Assembly (NCBI GenBank): GCA_025351185.1
Contig: JANXWJ010000296.1
Coordinates: forward strand, 1-38,426
Length of the DNA stretch: 38,426 nt
From: Candidatus Nanopelagicales bacterium
GTDB taxonomy: Bacteria > Actinomycetota > Actinomycetes > S36-B12 > CAIYMF01
Reading direction: 5' to 3'
Numbering within the stretch: position 1 is the stretch's first letter; each line of letters opens with the position of its first letter. The position numbers were made by a program, and so were the translations under genes. Under the pieces are notes generated by a model. That model was given only the letters and a program-made list of their open reading frames with translations. It was not told the DNA's origin and made no database searches. Below, in pieces: positions 1 through 12,040 of the stretch.

Positions 1-146
1 GGCCACGCTCGGCGCACCGTCGATCCTTCATGCCCAGACCAGAACGCTCAAGATCACGACCTGGGGCGGGGGAGGGCGATCTTCCGCAAGCCGGACGCGT
101 GGTGAGCACGAGTGACCGGGGACACCCCGAGAGCGGCCCCACCGTT
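1..146. other. Region upstream of the str promoter with no supported gene
   Basis: No frame here carries a recognisable protein. The long open frames that cross it come from GC-biased sequence and run on through rpsL and rpsG in the wrong frame. In most actinobacteria rpoC lies just upstream of rpsL, so this is probably the rpoC-rpsL spacer, but no rpoC C-terminus can be recognised. A small hairpin with arms CGGGG and CCCCG around position 120 could end an upstream transcript. Confidence 0.5.
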
Positions 147-176
147 TTGACCCCGGCGTGTCTGCCTGGGTATCGT
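147..176 (+). promoter_or_regulatory. Probable str operon promoter (-35 TTGACC, -10 TATCGT)
   Basis: TTGACC at 147-152 and TATCGT at 171-176 are separated by 18 bases, close to the primary sigma factor consensus and unusual in such GC-rich sequence. Transcription would start near 183, giving an rpsL leader of about 240 nt. No better promoter is seen between here and the rpsL start at 421. Confidence 0.65.
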
Positions 177-185
177 CTCTCCCTG

Positions 186-203
186 TGCCTAGGCCTGCCT
201 AGG
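186..203 (+). repeat. Tandem TGCCTAGG direct repeat at the predicted str transcription start
   Basis: TGCCTAGG occurs at 186-193 and 196-203, a 10-bp period or about one helical turn. Each copy contains the palindrome CCTAGG. The pair lies directly downstream of the predicted transcription start, a position that suits an operator or initial-transcript element. No known regulator is recognised. Confidence 0.4.
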
Positions 204-352
204 TGCCTGCGCATGTGCGAGATCCGGTGGTACGGGTCACCACGCAAGCGCATCGACCTCCACCCTGGGGATTGGCGCCCCTGCCCAGCCGGGCAGAGTG
301 CGACACGCCCGAGCGCGGGGGTCGGAGGCACCGAGCCAGACCGGTCACACGC

Positions 353-372
353 TGCGGTGGGTCACCACCGCA
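353..372 (+). promoter_or_regulatory. Hairpin in the rpsL leader
   Basis: The arms TGCGGTGG (353-360) and CCACCGCA (365-372) pair perfectly across the four-base loop GTCA, about 50 bases before the rpsL start. It could be part of an autoregulatory leader, but no family match is recognised. Confidence 0.35.
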
Positions 373-420
373 CCAGGCAGGACGAAGACACCAGAACGTC
401 GCGACGAAGACGGAGACGCA

Positions 421-795
421 GTGCCCACGATCCAGCAGCTGGTCCGCAAGGGCCGGCAGGACAAGGTCTCGAAGAACAATACGCCCGCGCTCAAGGGGAG
501 CCCCCAGCGCCGCGGTGTCTGCACGCGCGTCTACACGACCACGCCCAAGAAGCCGAACTCGGCTCTGCGCAAGGTCGCGCGTGTCCGCCTCACCAGCGGC
601 ATCGAGGTCACGGCCTACATCCCCGGCGTCGGTCACAACCTGCAGGAGCACTCGATCGTGCTCGTGCGCGGCGGCCGAGTGAAGGACCTTCCCGGTGTCC
701 GCTACAAGATCATCCGCGGCGCGCTCGACACGCAGGGCGTGAAGAACCGCAAGCAGGCTCGCAGCCGTTATGGCGCGAAGAAGGAGAAGAGCTAG
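421..795 (+). CDS. rpsL: 30S ribosomal protein S12
   Basis: This encodes S12, a 124-residue protein of the 30S decoding centre that monitors codon-anticodon pairing. The family signature [10 protein letters not shown] begins at residue 42. K43 and K88, the classic streptomycin-resistance positions, are both lysine, so the allele looks streptomycin sensitive. The loop [10 protein letters not shown] includes D89, the conserved aspartate that is methylthiolated in some bacteria. The GTG at 421 gives the standard N-terminus MPTIQQL and has GGAG at 412-415; upstream in-frame starts would add an alien extension. It is first gene of the str operon, and rpsG follows with no gap. Confidence 0.98.
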   Translation: MPTIQQLVRKGRQDKVSKNNTPALKGSPQRRGVCTRVYTTTPKKPNSALRKVARVRLTSGIEVTAYIPGVGHNLQEHSIVLVRGGRVKDLPGVRYKIIRGALDTQGVKNRKQARSRYGAKKEKS

Positions 796-1266
796 ATGCC
801 TCGCAAGGGTCCCGCTCCCAAGCGCCCGGTCGTCATCGACCCGGTCTACGGTTCACCGCTCGTCTCGCAGCTGATCAACAAGGTCCTCCTCGACGGCAAG
901 AAGTCGACGGCCGAGAAGATCGTCTACGGCGCCCTCGAGGGCTGCCGCGAGAAGACCGGCACCGACCCCGTCGTCGCGCTCAAGCGTGCGCTCGACAACA
1001 TCAAGCCCACCCTCGAGGTCAAGAGCCGCCGTGTCGGCGGTGCGACCTACCAGGTGCCGATCGAGGTCAAGCCCAACCGCGCCACGACCCTGTCGCTGCG
1101 CTGGCTGGTCAGCTTCTCGCGTCAGCGTCGTGAGAAGACCATGACCGAGCGCCTCATGAACGAGATCCTCGACGCCAGCAATGGCCTCGGTGCGAGCGTC
1201 AAGCGCCGCGAGGACATGCACAAGATGGCCGAGTCGAACAAGGCCTTCGCGCACTACCGCTGGTAG
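796..1266 (+). CDS. rpsG: 30S ribosomal protein S7
   Basis: This encodes S7, 156 residues, the usual bacterial length. S7 nucleates assembly of the 3' domain of 16S rRNA and lines the E site. The conserved segment [13 protein letters not shown] lies near residues 76-88, and the C-terminus HYRW is typical. The ATG follows the rpsL stop codon directly, so translation is probably coupled. In E. coli S7 is the repressor of the str operon; whether that holds here cannot be read from the sequence. Confidence 0.98.
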   Translation: MPRKGPAPKRPVVIDPVYGSPLVSQLINKVLLDGKKSTAEKIVYGALEGCREKTGTDPVVALKRALDNIKPTLEVKSRRVGGATYQVPIEVKPNRATTLSLRWLVSFSRQRREKTMTERLMNEILDASNGLGASVKRREDMHKMAESNKAFAHYRW

Positions 1267-1323
1267 TCGCGCCCCCGCACTCGTACCTCATCCACCGTCA
1301 CACTCGGATTCGGAGTTCACACC

Positions 1324-3432
<2,109 letters not shown>

Positions 3433-3540
3433 GTCGCTCGCCTGCGCACCGGGGTGATCGATCGCTAGAGCGTGAGAGAGCCCGAGTGACACCGCACCAC
3501 AACACCACCCAGCACCACCCGACCCCGATCCATCAGGACC

Positions 3541-3556
3541 TACGTCGTACGGCGTA
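3541..3556 (+). promoter_or_regulatory. Imperfect 16-bp palindrome upstream of tuf
   Basis: TACGTCGTACGGCGTA is palindromic apart from one mismatched symmetric pair, centred on GTAC, and lies 30 bases before the tuf start in the 153-base fusA-tuf spacer. It could be an operator or chance. No convincing -35/-10 pair for a separate tuf promoter was found in this spacer. Confidence 0.25.
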
Positions 3557-3585
3557 ACCATCCGCAATGTCCACAGGAGGACACC

Positions 3586-4779
<1,194 letters not shown>

Positions 4780-4815
4780 TTCTGCACCACCAGCACTGCC
4801 AAGACACCTGGTGAC

Positions 4816-4857
4816 CGCGGTCGGGCCTGACCGCTAGCGCGACAAGGCCCGACCGCG
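4816..4857 (+). terminator. Hairpin terminator after tuf
   Basis: The 13-base arms CGCGGTCGGGCCT (4816-4828) and AGGCCCGACCGCG (4845-4857) pair perfectly around a 16-base loop. Only TTC follows, so there is no U-tract, as is common for actinobacterial terminators. It separates the str and S10 operons. Confidence 0.6.
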
Positions 4858-4931
4858 TTCCCACCGGGGCACGTCCCTGACCGGGGCTGCTCCTCCCAGC
4901 GGCACACGAACGATAAGGAACCGAAGCCATC

Positions 4932-5240
4932 ATGGCGGGACAGAAGATCCGCATCCGGCTCAAGGCCTACGACCACGAGGTCATCGACAGCTCGGCGCGC
5001 AAGATCGTCGAGACGGTGACGCGTACTGGTGCGAAGGTTGCGGGCCCGGTGCCGCTGCCGACGGAGAAGAACGTCTACTGCGTCATCCGCTCGCCGCACA
5101 AGTACAAGGACAGCCGCGAGCACTTTGAGATGCGCACCCACAAGCGTCTCATCGACATCCTCGACCCCACGCCGAAGACCGTCGACTCGCTCATGCGACT
5201 CGACCTTCCGGCCGGGGTCGACATCGAGATCAAGCTCTGA
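4932..5240 (+). CDS. rpsJ: 30S ribosomal protein S10
   Basis: S10 is a 3'-domain protein of the 30S head, known in E. coli also as NusE, the NusG/NusB partner in antitermination. At 102 residues it has the usual length. The sequence opens [19 protein letters not shown], contains [10 protein letters not shown] and [20 protein letters not shown], and ends IEIKL, all family hallmarks. An AAGGA lies upstream of the ATG. It heads the S10 operon; no convincing promoter could be assigned in the 4858-4931 spacer. Confidence 0.98.
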   Translation: MAGQKIRIRLKAYDHEVIDSSARKIVETVTRTGAKVAGPVPLPTEKNVYCVIRSPHKYKDSREHFEMRTHKRLIDILDPTPKTVDSLMRLDLPAGVDIEIKL

Positions 5241-5254
5241 GGAACGTAGCCACC

Positions 5255-5899
5255 ATGAACAAGCACATGTTGGGATTGCTGGGCGAGAAGCTCGGCATGA
5301 CCCAGGTCTGGGACGAGAACAACCGTGTCGTCCCCGTGACTGTGGTCAGGGCCGGTCCGTGCGTCGTCACCCAGGTCAAGTCCCCCGAGACAGACGGCTA
5401 CAGCTCCGTCCAGATCGCGTTCGGTGCCATCGACCCGCGCAAGGTGAACAAGCCCGCTTCGGGCCACTTCGCCAAGGCGGGCGTGACGCCGCGTCGCCAC
5501 CTGGTCGAGTTGCGTACCGATGACGCCGGCGATTACGCCGTGGGTCAGGAGATCGCAGTGGATCTCTTCGAGGCCGGGCAGGTGGTCGACGTCGTCGGCA
5601 CCACCAAGGGCAAGGGCTACGCCGGTGTCATGAAGCGTCATGGCTTCCACGGCGTCGGCGCCTCCCACGGTGCCCACAAGAACCACCGCAAGCCCGGCTC
5701 CATCGGCGCCTGTGCCACCCCTGGACGCGTCTTCAAGGGCACGCGCATGGCGGGTCGCATGGGTGTCGACCGACAGACCACCCAGAACCTCACCATCCAC
5801 GCGATCGACGCGGAGAACGGCCTCATCCTCATCAAGGGAGCCGTGCCTGGCCCCAAGGGTGGCCTCGTCCTCGTCCGCACCTCGGCGAAGGGGGCCTGA
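5255..5899 (+). CDS. rplC: 50S ribosomal protein L3
   Basis: L3 is an early-assembly 50S protein whose long loop approaches the peptidyl-transferase centre. The 214-residue sequence includes the conserved region [18 protein letters not shown] and the GxRMAGRMG motif. The N-terminal [17 protein letters not shown] is typical. It starts 14 bases after rpsJ with a GAGG-type ribosome binding site and is followed after five bases by rplD. Confidence 0.98.
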   Translation: MNKHMLGLLGEKLGMTQVWDENNRVVPVTVVRAGPCVVTQVKSPETDGYSSVQIAFGAIDPRKVNKPASGHFAKAGVTPRRHLVELRTDDAGDYAVGQEIAVDLFEAGQVVDVVGTTKGKGYAGVMKRHGFHGVGASHGAHKNHRKPGSIGACATPGRVFKGTRMAGRMGVDRQTTQNLTIHAIDAENGLILIKGAVPGPKGGLVLVRTSAKGA

Positions 5900-5904
5900 A
5901 CACC

Positions 5905-6615
5905 GTGTCCACCCAGACAGAGACCCTCGAGGTCACCTCCGTCGACCTTCGTACGCCTGAGGGCGGCGTCGACGGCACCGTGGAGCTTCCCGCCCACGTG
6001 TTCGGCGTGCAGGTCAACGTCCCGCTGATCCACCAGGTCGTCGTCGCGCAGCTTGCTGCCGCGCGTCAGGGCACGCACAGCACCAAGACGCGGGCCGAGG
6101 TCCGCGGAGGTGGTCGCAAGCCCTACAAGCAGAAGGGCACCGGCCGCGCCCGTCAGGGCTCGATCCGCGCACCTCAGTTCACCGGTGGTGGAGTGGTGCA
6201 CGGCCCGCAGCCGCGCGACTACTCGCAGCGGACGCCCAAGAAGATGAAGGCTGCTGCCCTGCGCGGCGCCCTCTCCGACCGGGCCCGCAACGGGCGCGTA
6301 CATGTGGTCACCGGCCTCGTCATGGGGGAGACCCCCTCGACCAAGGCCGCGATCCTGGCGCTGGAGTCGCTGAGTGACCGCCGTCACCTTCTCGTCGTCG
6401 TCGAGCGCGACGACGAGGTCTCGTGGCTCTCGCTGCGCAACGTGCCGCGCGTGCACCTGTTGGTCGCCGACCAGCTCAACACCTACGACGTGCTCGTCAG
6501 CGACGACGTCATCTTCACCCAGGGCGCGCTCGCCGCGTTCGTTGCCGGTCCCACGACCGGCAAGGGTGCCAAGGCTGTCGCGACCGAGTCTGAGGCTCAG
6601 GAGGCCGCGCTGTGA
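5905..6615 (+). CDS. rplD: 50S ribosomal protein L4
   Basis: L4 lines the polypeptide exit tunnel with L22, and in E. coli it represses the S10 operon. The protein has 236 residues, somewhat longer than the roughly 200 of E. coli, because of short N- and C-terminal extensions that are common in actinobacteria. The tunnel loop [19 protein letters not shown] is clear near residues 67-85. The GTG start lies five bases after rplC. The last four bases overlap rplW, which suggests translational coupling. Confidence 0.97.
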   Translation: MSTQTETLEVTSVDLRTPEGGVDGTVELPAHVFGVQVNVPLIHQVVVAQLAAARQGTHSTKTRAEVRGGGRKPYKQKGTGRARQGSIRAPQFTGGGVVHGPQPRDYSQRTPKKMKAAALRGALSDRARNGRVHVVTGLVMGETPSTKAAILALESLSDRRHLLVVVERDDEVSWLSLRNVPRVHLLVADQLNTYDVLVSDDVIFTQGALAAFVAGPTTGKGAKAVATESEAQEAAL

Positions 6616-6911
6616 GGATCCCCGACCCGCGCGACATCCTGCTCGCGCCCGTGATCTCGGAGAAGAGCTATGCGCTCCTCGACGAGAACAAGTACACGTT
6701 CATCGTCCGCCCCGATGCCAACAAGACCCAGATCAAGATCGCGGTCGAGCAGGTCTTCGGTGTCCGGGTGACCGGCGTGAACACGATCAACCGCCAAGGC
6801 AAGGTCACACGGACGAAGTTCGGTTTTGGCAAGCGTGCCAACACCAAGCGCGCCATCGTGTCCCTCGCTGACGGCGACCGCATCGACATCTTCGGCGGTC
6901 CGGTCTCCTGA
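6612..6911 (+). CDS. rplW: 50S ribosomal protein L23
   Basis: L23 sits at the exit of the ribosomal tunnel and is the docking site for signal recognition particle and trigger factor. At 99 residues it matches the family. Conserved features are [13 protein letters not shown] at the N-terminus and [16 protein letters not shown] toward the C-terminus. The GTG start overlaps the rplD stop in a GTGA tetranucleotide. Confidence 0.97.
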   Translation: MRIPDPRDILLAPVISEKSYALLDENKYTFIVRPDANKTQIKIAVEQVFGVRVTGVNTINRQGKVTRTKFGFGKRANTKRAIVSLADGDRIDIFGGPVS

Positions 6912-6942
6912 CCGGCCGCTACCGACGAGGAAGAGAAACCCG

Positions 6943-7779
6943 ATGGGTATCCGCAAGTACAAGCCGACCACTCCGGGCCGTCGTGGCTCGAGCGTGGCCG
7001 ACTTCGTCGAGATCACGCGGTCGACGCCGGAGAAGTCGCTCGTTCGCCCGCTTCCGAGGAAGGGCGGCCGCAACAACCAGGGCCGCATCACCACCCGTCA
7101 CCAGGGTGGTGGCCACAAGCGCGCCTACCGTCTGATCGACTTCCGTCGTGCAGACAAGGACGGTGTGCCGGCCAAGGTCGCGCACATCGAGTACGACCCG
7201 AACCGCACGGCACGCATCGCTCTGCTGCACTACGCGGACGGTGAGAAGCGCTACATCGTGGCGCCCAACAAGCTGTCGCAGGGCGACACCATTGAGACCG
7301 GCCCCTCGGCCGACATCAAGCCGGGCAACAACCTGCCGCTGCGCAACATCCCCGTCGGTACGGTCATCCACGCCGTCGAGCTCCGCCCCGGTGGCGGAGC
7401 GAAGATCGCGCGTTCGGCCGGCACGAGCATCCAGCTCGTCGCCAAGGACGGCCCCTACGCCCAGCTGCGGCTGCCCTCGGGCGAGATCCGCAACGTCGAC
7501 GTGCGCTGCCGCGCCACGATCGGTGAGGTGGGCAACGCCGAGCAGAGCAACATCAACTGGGGCAAGGCCGGCCGTATGCGCTGGAAGGGTGTCCGCCCGA
7601 CCGTCCGCGGTGTCGCCATGAACCCGGTCGACCACCCGCACGGTGGTGGTGAGGGCAAGACCTCCGGTGGTCGCCACCCGGTCAACCCCAACGGAAAGCC
7701 CGAAGGTCGCACCCGCAAGGCCAACAAGGCCAGCGACAAGTTCATCGTCCGCCGCCGCAAGACCGGCAAGAAGCGCTAA
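6943..7779 (+). CDS. rplB: 50S ribosomal protein L2
   Basis: L2 is among the most conserved 50S proteins. It is needed for subunit association and for peptidyl-transferase activity. The ATG at 6943 gives 278 residues beginning [14 protein letters not shown], with GAGGAAGAGA just upstream; an in-frame upstream start would add about 40 residues lying within rplW. The region with [13 protein letters not shown], containing the histidine associated with peptidyl-transferase function, is intact near the C-terminus, which ends RRRKTGKKR. Confidence 0.98.
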   Translation: MGIRKYKPTTPGRRGSSVADFVEITRSTPEKSLVRPLPRKGGRNNQGRITTRHQGGGHKRAYRLIDFRRADKDGVPAKVAHIEYDPNRTARIALLHYADGEKRYIVAPNKLSQGDTIETGPSADIKPGNNLPLRNIPVGTVIHAVELRPGGGAKIARSAGTSIQLVAKDGPYAQLRLPSGEIRNVDVRCRATIGEVGNAEQSNINWGKAGRMRWKGVRPTVRGVAMNPVDHPHGGGEGKTSGGRHPVNPNGKPEGRTRKANKASDKFIVRRRKTGKKR

Positions 7780-7793
7780 GGGAGCCATACTCC

Positions 7794-8075
7794 ATGCCTC
7801 GCAGCCTGAAGAAGGGCCCCTTCATCGACGGCCACCTTGCCAAAAAGGTGGACGATCAGAACTCCAAGGGCACCCACAACGTGATCAAGACCTGGTCGCG
7901 CCGTTCGATGATCGTGCCGGACATGCTCGGTCACACCATCGCGGTGCACGACGGTCGCAAGCACATCCCGGTCTTCGTGACCGAGAACATGATCGGTCAC
8001 AAGCTCGGCGAGTTTGCGCCGACGCGTACCTTCCGTGGCCACGTGAAGGACGACCGCAAGGCGAAGCGCCGCTAA
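7794..8075 (+). CDS. rpsS: 30S ribosomal protein S19
   Basis: S19 forms part of the 30S head and contacts the A-site tRNA region and, with S13, the 50S subunit. At 93 residues the length is standard. The sequence [15 protein letters not shown] and the later HNGRKHIPV-like segment (here [15 protein letters not shown]) mark the family. It lies 14 bases after rplB. Confidence 0.98.
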   Translation: MPRSLKKGPFIDGHLAKKVDDQNSKGTHNVIKTWSRRSMIVPDMLGHTIAVHDGRKHIPVFVTENMIGHKLGEFAPTRTFRGHVKDDRKAKRR

Positions 8076-8116
8076 CCGCGGCGTGACGCCACCGAGCCAG
8101 GAAAGACAGACCAGAC

Positions 8117-8512
8117 GTGAGTACGACGACCAGCAAGGGGACAGCGATGGAAGCCAGGGCCCAGGCGCGCTATGTGCGTGTCACGCCCATGAAGGCACGC
8201 CGCGTCATCGACCTGATTCGCGGCCTGCCGGCAGCGGAGGCGCAGGCGATCCTGCACTTCGCCCCGCAAGCGGCGAGCGAGCCGGTGGGCAAGGTGCTTG
8301 ACAGCGCCATCGCCAACGCGACGAACAACTTCAACCTCGATCGGGACACGCTCGTGGTCCGAGAGGCCTACGTAGACGAGGGCCCGACGTTGAAGCGGTT
8401 CCGGCCGCGTGCACAAGGTCGTGCGTACCGCATCCGCAAGCGCACCAGTCACATCACCGTCGTCGTCGAGTCGGTCACCGCCGACTCGGCCTCGACGCGG
8501 AAGAAGGGGTGA
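8117..8512 (+). CDS. rplV: 50S ribosomal protein L22
   Basis: L22 lines the exit tunnel opposite L4 and contacts all 23S rRNA domains. From the GTG at 8117 the protein has 131 residues; conserved segments are [18 protein letters not shown] and the beta-hairpin region [19 protein letters not shown]. An alternative ATG at 8147 gives [10 protein letters not shown] with AAGGGGA nearby, so the first ten residues are uncertain. The next gene, rpsC, starts eight bases after the stop. Confidence 0.96.
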   Translation: MSTTTSKGTAMEARAQARYVRVTPMKARRVIDLIRGLPAAEAQAILHFAPQAASEPVGKVLDSAIANATNNFNLDRDTLVVREAYVDEGPTLKRFRPRAQGRAYRIRKRTSHITVVVESVTADSASTRKKG

Positions 8513-8519
8513 CCCGGCC

Positions 8520-9338
8520 GTGGGCCAGAAGATCAACCCGTATGGCTTTCGCCTGGGTATCACCACCGACTACAAGTCGCGCTGGTTCGCAGACTCGTCC
8601 AAGGACGGTCAGCGCTACCGCGACTACGTCGATGAGGACGTGAAGATCCGTCGCCTCATGAACAAGGGCATGGAGCGGGCCGGCATCAGCAAGGTGGAGA
8701 TCGAGCGTACGCGTGAGCGTGTCCGCGTCGACATCCACACTGCTCGTCCGGGCATCGTCATCGGCCGCCGTGGCGCCGAGGCCGACCGCATCCGCGGCGA
8801 CCTCGAGAAGCTCACCGGCAAGCAGGTGCAGCTCAACATCCTCGAGGTCAAGAACCCCGAGATCGATGCGCAGCTGGTCGCTCAGGGTGTCGCCGAGCAG
8901 CTCTCGAGCCGCGTGTCGTTCCGTCGGGCCATGCGCAAGTCGATGCAGTCAGCCCTCAAGGGCGGTGCCAAGGGCATCCGGGTCCAGGTGTCGGGCCGTC
9001 TGGGCGGCGCCGAGATGAGCCGTCGCGAGTTCTACCGCGAGGGTCGGGTGCCGCTGCACACGCTGCGCGCCAACATCGACTACGGCTTCTACGAGGCCCG
9101 CACGACCTTCGGCCGCATCGGCGTGAAGGTCTGGATCTACAAGGGTGAGGTCAGCCAGTCGCGCACCGAGCGCGAGGCAGTCGCCGCCGCGGAGCGCCTC
9201 GGCGCCCCGCGTCGTGACCGCCCGGCCCGTCCCGCCGCCCGTCGCGACGACGCCCCGGCCGCTGCTGCGGTCGAGGCACCGGTCGCTGAGTCCGTCGAGG
9301 CCGCTCCTGCGGTCGAGACCACCGGATCGGAGGCCTGA
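8520..9338 (+). CDS. rpsC: 30S ribosomal protein S3
   Basis: S3 lines the mRNA entry tunnel of the 30S subunit. The GTG at 8520 gives 272 residues starting [14 protein letters not shown], the universal S3 N-terminus. The KH domain shows [15 protein letters not shown], near residues 79-93, and the C-terminal domain contains [20 protein letters not shown]. After residue 215 or so comes a low-complexity tail rich in Ala, Arg, Val and Glu (for example [19 protein letters not shown]), longer than E. coli S3 (233 residues). Such tails are seen in other actinobacteria and are probably disordered. Confidence 0.97.
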   Translation: MGQKINPYGFRLGITTDYKSRWFADSSKDGQRYRDYVDEDVKIRRLMNKGMERAGISKVEIERTRERVRVDIHTARPGIVIGRRGAEADRIRGDLEKLTGKQVQLNILEVKNPEIDAQLVAQGVAEQLSSRVSFRRAMRKSMQSALKGGAKGIRVQVSGRLGGAEMSRREFYREGRVPLHTLRANIDYGFYEARTTFGRIGVKVWIYKGEVSQSRTEREAVAAAERLGAPRRDRPARPAARRDDAPAAAAVEAPVAESVEAAPAVETTGSEA

Positions 9339-9341
9339 CCC

Positions 9342-9761
9342 ATGCTGATCCCTCGGAGGGTCAAGCACCGCAAGCAGCACCACCCCGAGCGCGATGGCGC
9401 CGCCAAGGGCGGCACCCAGGTGACCTGGGGCGAGTGGGGACTGCAGGCGCTGGAGCCGGCCTACGTCACGAACCGTCAGATCGAGGCGGCTCGTATCGCG
9501 ATGACCCGCCACATCAAGCGTGGTGGCAAGGTCTGGATCACGATCTACCCGGATCGCCCGATCACCAAGAAGCCCGCCGAGACCCGCATGGGTTCCGGCA
9601 AGGGCTCGCCCGAGTGGTGGGTGGCCAACGTCAAGCCTGGCCGCGTCATGTTCGAGCTTGCCTACCCCAACGAGATCGTGGCCCGCGAGGCACTCACCCG
9701 TGCCGCGCACAAGCTGCCCATGAAGTGCCGGATCGTTCGGCGCGAGGTAGGTGAGAACTGA
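9342..9761 (+). CDS. rplP: 50S ribosomal protein L16
   Basis: L16 binds near the A site and the elbow of tRNA on the 50S subunit. At 139 residues the length is standard. [14 protein letters not shown] at the N-terminus, the segment [14 protein letters not shown] and the downstream [10 protein letters not shown] identify it. The ATG is three bases after the rpsC stop, and its own stop shares one base with the rpmC start. Confidence 0.98.
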   Translation: MLIPRRVKHRKQHHPERDGAAKGGTQVTWGEWGLQALEPAYVTNRQIEAARIAMTRHIKRGGKVWITIYPDRPITKKPAETRMGSGKGSPEWWVANVKPGRVMFELAYPNEIVAREALTRAAHKLPMKCRIVRREVGEN

Positions 9762-9985
9762 TGGCAACCGGGACCAAGCCCGCTGACCTCCGTGTGCTGA
9801 CCGACGAGGAACTCGTCGAGAAGCTCCGCGAGGCCAAGGCCGAGCTGTTCAACCTGCGCTTCCAGGCGGCCACCGGCCAGCTGGAGAGTCACGGCCGACT
9901 GCGCGCCGTCCGCACGGACATCGCGCGCATCTACACGATCATGCGCGAGCGCGAGCTCGGCATCACGCCTGTGGGCGTCGCATGA
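9761..9985 (+). CDS. rpmC: 50S ribosomal protein L29
   Basis: L29 is a small helical protein next to L23 at the tunnel exit. The 74-residue protein shows [20 protein letters not shown] and [15 protein letters not shown], the two-helix family pattern. The start overlaps the rplP stop (TGATG), and the end overlaps rpsQ by four bases (ATGA). Confidence 0.97.
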   Translation: MATGTKPADLRVLTDEELVEKLREAKAELFNLRFQAATGQLESHGRLRAVRTDIARIYTIMRERELGITPVGVA

Positions 9986-10287
9986 GCGAGACGAGCGAGA
10001 AGGCGATGGACGCAAGCACCGAGAGCACCGAGACCACACGCGGTTTCCGCAAGACGCGTGAGGGGTACGTCGTCAGCGACAAGATGGACAAGACCGTCGT
10101 CGTCGCTGTCGAGGACCGCTTCAAGCACCCCCTCTACGGCAAGGTCGTGCGTCGCACCTCCAAGCTGCACGCGCACGACGAGGCCAACGCGGCCGGTGTG
10201 GGCGACAAGGTCCTCCTCATGGAGACCCGTCCCCTCTCGGCCACCAAGCGCTGGCGCGTCGTCGAGATCCTCGAGAAGGCCAAGTAG
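9982..10287 (+). CDS. rpsQ: 30S ribosomal protein S17
   Basis: S17 is an early-assembly OB-fold protein of the 30S body. The 101 residues include an N-terminal extension of about 20 residues rich in Ser, Thr and Glu, followed by [19 protein letters not shown] and a typical core with [19 protein letters not shown]. The ATG lies in an ATGA overlap with rpmC. It is the last gene of the S10 operon; a hairpin and a new promoter follow. Confidence 0.97.
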   Translation: MSETSEKAMDASTESTETTRGFRKTREGYVVSDKMDKTVVVAVEDRFKHPLYGKVVRRTSKLHAHDEANAAGVGDKVLLMETRPLSATKRWRVVEILEKAK

Positions 10288-10295
10288 CCGCACCT

Positions 10296-10316
10296 CGGGC
10301 CGGCACTGCCGGCCCG
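10296..10316 (+). terminator. Hairpin between rpsQ and rplN
   Basis: The arms CGGGCCGGC and GCCGGCCCG (nine bases each) enclose ACT, nine bases after the rpsQ stop. There is no U-tract. It probably ends or weakens S10 operon transcription before the rplN promoter. Confidence 0.5.
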
Positions 10317-10332
10317 TTCGCGATCAGGAGTT

Positions 10333-10361
10333 TTGGCCCTCAGCCGAGGGACATCTAGACT
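10333..10361 (+). promoter_or_regulatory. Probable spc operon promoter (-35 TTGGCC, -10 TAGACT)
   Basis: TTGGCC at 10333-10338 and TAGACT at 10356-10361 are spaced by exactly 17 bases, in the largest gap between rpsJ and rplO. The start would be near 10368, leaving an rplN leader of about 87 bases. The same TAGACT hexamer recurs upstream of infA at 17642. Confidence 0.65.
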
Positions 10362-10454
10362 CACCAGGTCCGGCGCTCGCGCCGTACCGCACCAGACATC
10401 AGTTCCGCCAGGCTCGCTGGACGAGAACCGGCGCGACAACAGGAGACAGACACA

Positions 10455-10823
10455 GTGATCCAGCAGGAGTCGCGACTTCGCGTCGCCGACAACACGGGTG
10501 CCAAGGAGATTCTCTGCATCCGTGTCCTCGGCGGCTCAGGTCGACGCTACGCGGGCATCGGTGACGTGATCGTCGCCACCGTCAAGGACGCGATCCCCGG
10601 TGGCAACGTCAAGAAGGGCGACGTCGTCAAGGCAGTAATCGTGCGCACCAAGAAAGAGCGCCGACGCCTCGACGGGTCCTACATCCGCTTCGACGAGAAC
10701 GCCGCCGTCATCCTCAAGAACGATGGCGAGCCTCGTGGGACGCGCATCTTCGGGCCGGTCGGCCGCGAGCTTCGCGAGAAGAAGTTCATGAAGATCATCT
10801 CGCTGGCTCCGGAGGTGCTCTGA
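10455..10823 (+). CDS. rplN: 50S ribosomal protein L14
   Basis: L14 is a beta-barrel protein of the 50S interface that forms bridges to the 30S subunit and is the docking site of the silencing factor RsfS. At 122 residues it is standard. [18 protein letters not shown] and [14 protein letters not shown] are universal L14 segments. The GTG start has AGGAG upstream. It is first gene of the spc operon. Confidence 0.98.
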   Translation: MIQQESRLRVADNTGAKEILCIRVLGGSGRRYAGIGDVIVATVKDAIPGGNVKKGDVVKAVIVRTKKERRRLDGSYIRFDENAAVILKNDGEPRGTRIFGPVGRELREKKFMKIISLAPEVL

Positions 10824-10824
10824 G

Positions 10825-11181
10825 ATGGCGAACATCAAGAAGGGTGACCTCGTGCAGGTCATCACGGGCAAGGACAAGGGCAAGAAGGGGAAGGTCATCT
10901 CCGTCCTCGTCGAGTCCGACAAGGTCCTCGTCGAGGGTGTCAACCAGATCAAGAAGCACACGAAGGTCGGACAGTCGACCCGTGGTGCGAAGACTGGCGG
11001 CATCGTGACGCAGGAGGCCCCGGTCCACGTGTCCAACGTGATGATCGTCGACCCCACCGACGATCGCCCGACCCGCGTCGGATTCCGCCGCGAGGTCGTC
11101 ACGAAGAACCGCTCCGACGGCACGTCGTACGAGTCGACGCGCAGCGTCCGGGTCTCGAAGCGCTCCGGTAAGGACATCTGA
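10825..11181 (+). CDS. rplX: 50S ribosomal protein L24
   Basis: L24 is an assembly initiator of the 50S subunit, with a KOW domain near its N-terminus ([20 protein letters not shown], residues 5-24). At 118 residues it is slightly longer than E. coli L24 and has a charged C-terminal tail. The ATG is one base after the rplN stop, and the stop shares a base with the rplE start. Confidence 0.97.
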   Translation: MANIKKGDLVQVITGKDKGKKGKVISVLVESDKVLVEGVNQIKKHTKVGQSTRGAKTGGIVTQEAPVHVSNVMIVDPTDDRPTRVGFRREVVTKNRSDGTSYESTRSVRVSKRSGKDI

Positions 11182-11783
11182 TGACGACCACCGAGACCGA
11201 GAAGGTCGCCGACGCCGTCGTCGAGACGCCCGCCAACGTGCCCCCGCGGCTCAAGGCGCGCTACCGCGAGGAGATCGTCCCCGCGCTGCGCGAGGAGTTC
11301 AGCTTCGCCAACGTCATGCAGGTGCCTGGTCTGACCAAGATCGTGGTCAACATGGGTGTCGGCGAGGCTGCTCGCGACTCCAAGCTCATCGAGGGCGCAA
11401 TCAAGGACCTCGCTGCCATCACCGGCCAGAAGCCGCAAGTGACCAAGGCGCGCAAGTCGATCGCCCAGTTCAAGCTGCGCGAGGGCATGCCGATCGGCGC
11501 CCACGTGACGCTTCGCAACGACCGCATGTGGGAGTTCCTCGACCGGCTGCTGTCGGTCGCACTCCCGCGTATCCGTGACTTCCGCGGCCTCTCGTCGCAG
11601 CAGTTCGACGGGCGCGGCAACTACACCTTCGGTCTCAACGAGCAGTCAATGTTCCACGAGATCGATCAGGACGCCATCGACCGCGTCCGCGGCATGGACA
11701 TCACGGTGGTCACCACCGCGTCCACCGACGACGAGGGCCGTGCGCTCCTGAAGCACCTCGGCTTCCCCTTCAAGGAGAACTGA
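11181..11783 (+). CDS. rplE: 50S ribosomal protein L5
   Basis: L5 binds 5S rRNA with L18 and contacts the P-site tRNA. The 200-residue protein contains [31 protein letters not shown] and [19 protein letters not shown], which are strong family markers. An N-terminal extension of about 20 residues precedes the usual start of the core. It starts on the last base of rplX (TGATG). Confidence 0.97.
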   Translation: MTTTETEKVADAVVETPANVPPRLKARYREEIVPALREEFSFANVMQVPGLTKIVVNMGVGEAARDSKLIEGAIKDLAAITGQKPQVTKARKSIAQFKLREGMPIGAHVTLRNDRMWEFLDRLLSVALPRIRDFRGLSSQQFDGRGNYTFGLNEQSMFHEIDQDAIDRVRGMDITVVTTASTDDEGRALLKHLGFPFKEN

Positions 11784-11785
11784 CC

Positions 11786-11971
11786 GTGGCGAAGACTGCT
11801 CTGATCAACAAGGCGAACAAGAAGCCCAAGTTCGCCGTCCGTGGATACACCCGATGCAACCGCTGCGGTCGCCCGCACTCGGTCTACCGCAAGTTCGGCC
11901 TGTGCCGGATCTGCCTGCGCGAGATGGCGCACGCCGGCGAGCTGCCCGGCATCACCAAGAGCTCCTGGTAA
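11786..11971 (+). CDS. rpsZ: 30S ribosomal protein S14, zinc-binding type Z
   Basis: This is the short S14 (61 residues) of the 30S head. The zinc ligands are all present: C24, C27, C40 and C43 in two CxxC pairs, so this is the zinc-containing (C+) form. Many actinobacteria carry a second, zinc-free S14 elsewhere, used under zinc limitation; that paralogue is not in this window. The GTG start lies two bases after rplE. Confidence 0.97.
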   Translation: MAKTALINKANKKPKFAVRGYTRCNRCGRPHSVYRKFGLCRICLREMAHAGELPGITKSSW

Positions 11972-12040
11972 GAACCGACGACGCCGCAGGTCCGACACGA
12001 GGTACGCGTCGGATACCACGGTGAGAGAGGCCCACCGGCC

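Noticed and set aside
48-56. CAAGATCAC near the window start as a third copy of the palindromic repeat
   Set aside because: Only nine bases match and there is no opposing arm nearby, so chance is a fair explanation.
30-1133. A 367-codon + strand frame over the rpsL leader, rpsL and rpsG
   Set aside because: It is out of frame with rpsL and rpsG, and its translation is an Arg/Pro/Gly-rich shadow.
4858-4931. An S10 operon promoter using CTGACC at 4877 as -35
   Set aside because: No acceptable -10 lies at 16-18 bases; the only AT-rich hexamer, CGATAA, is too far away and adjoins the ribosome binding site.
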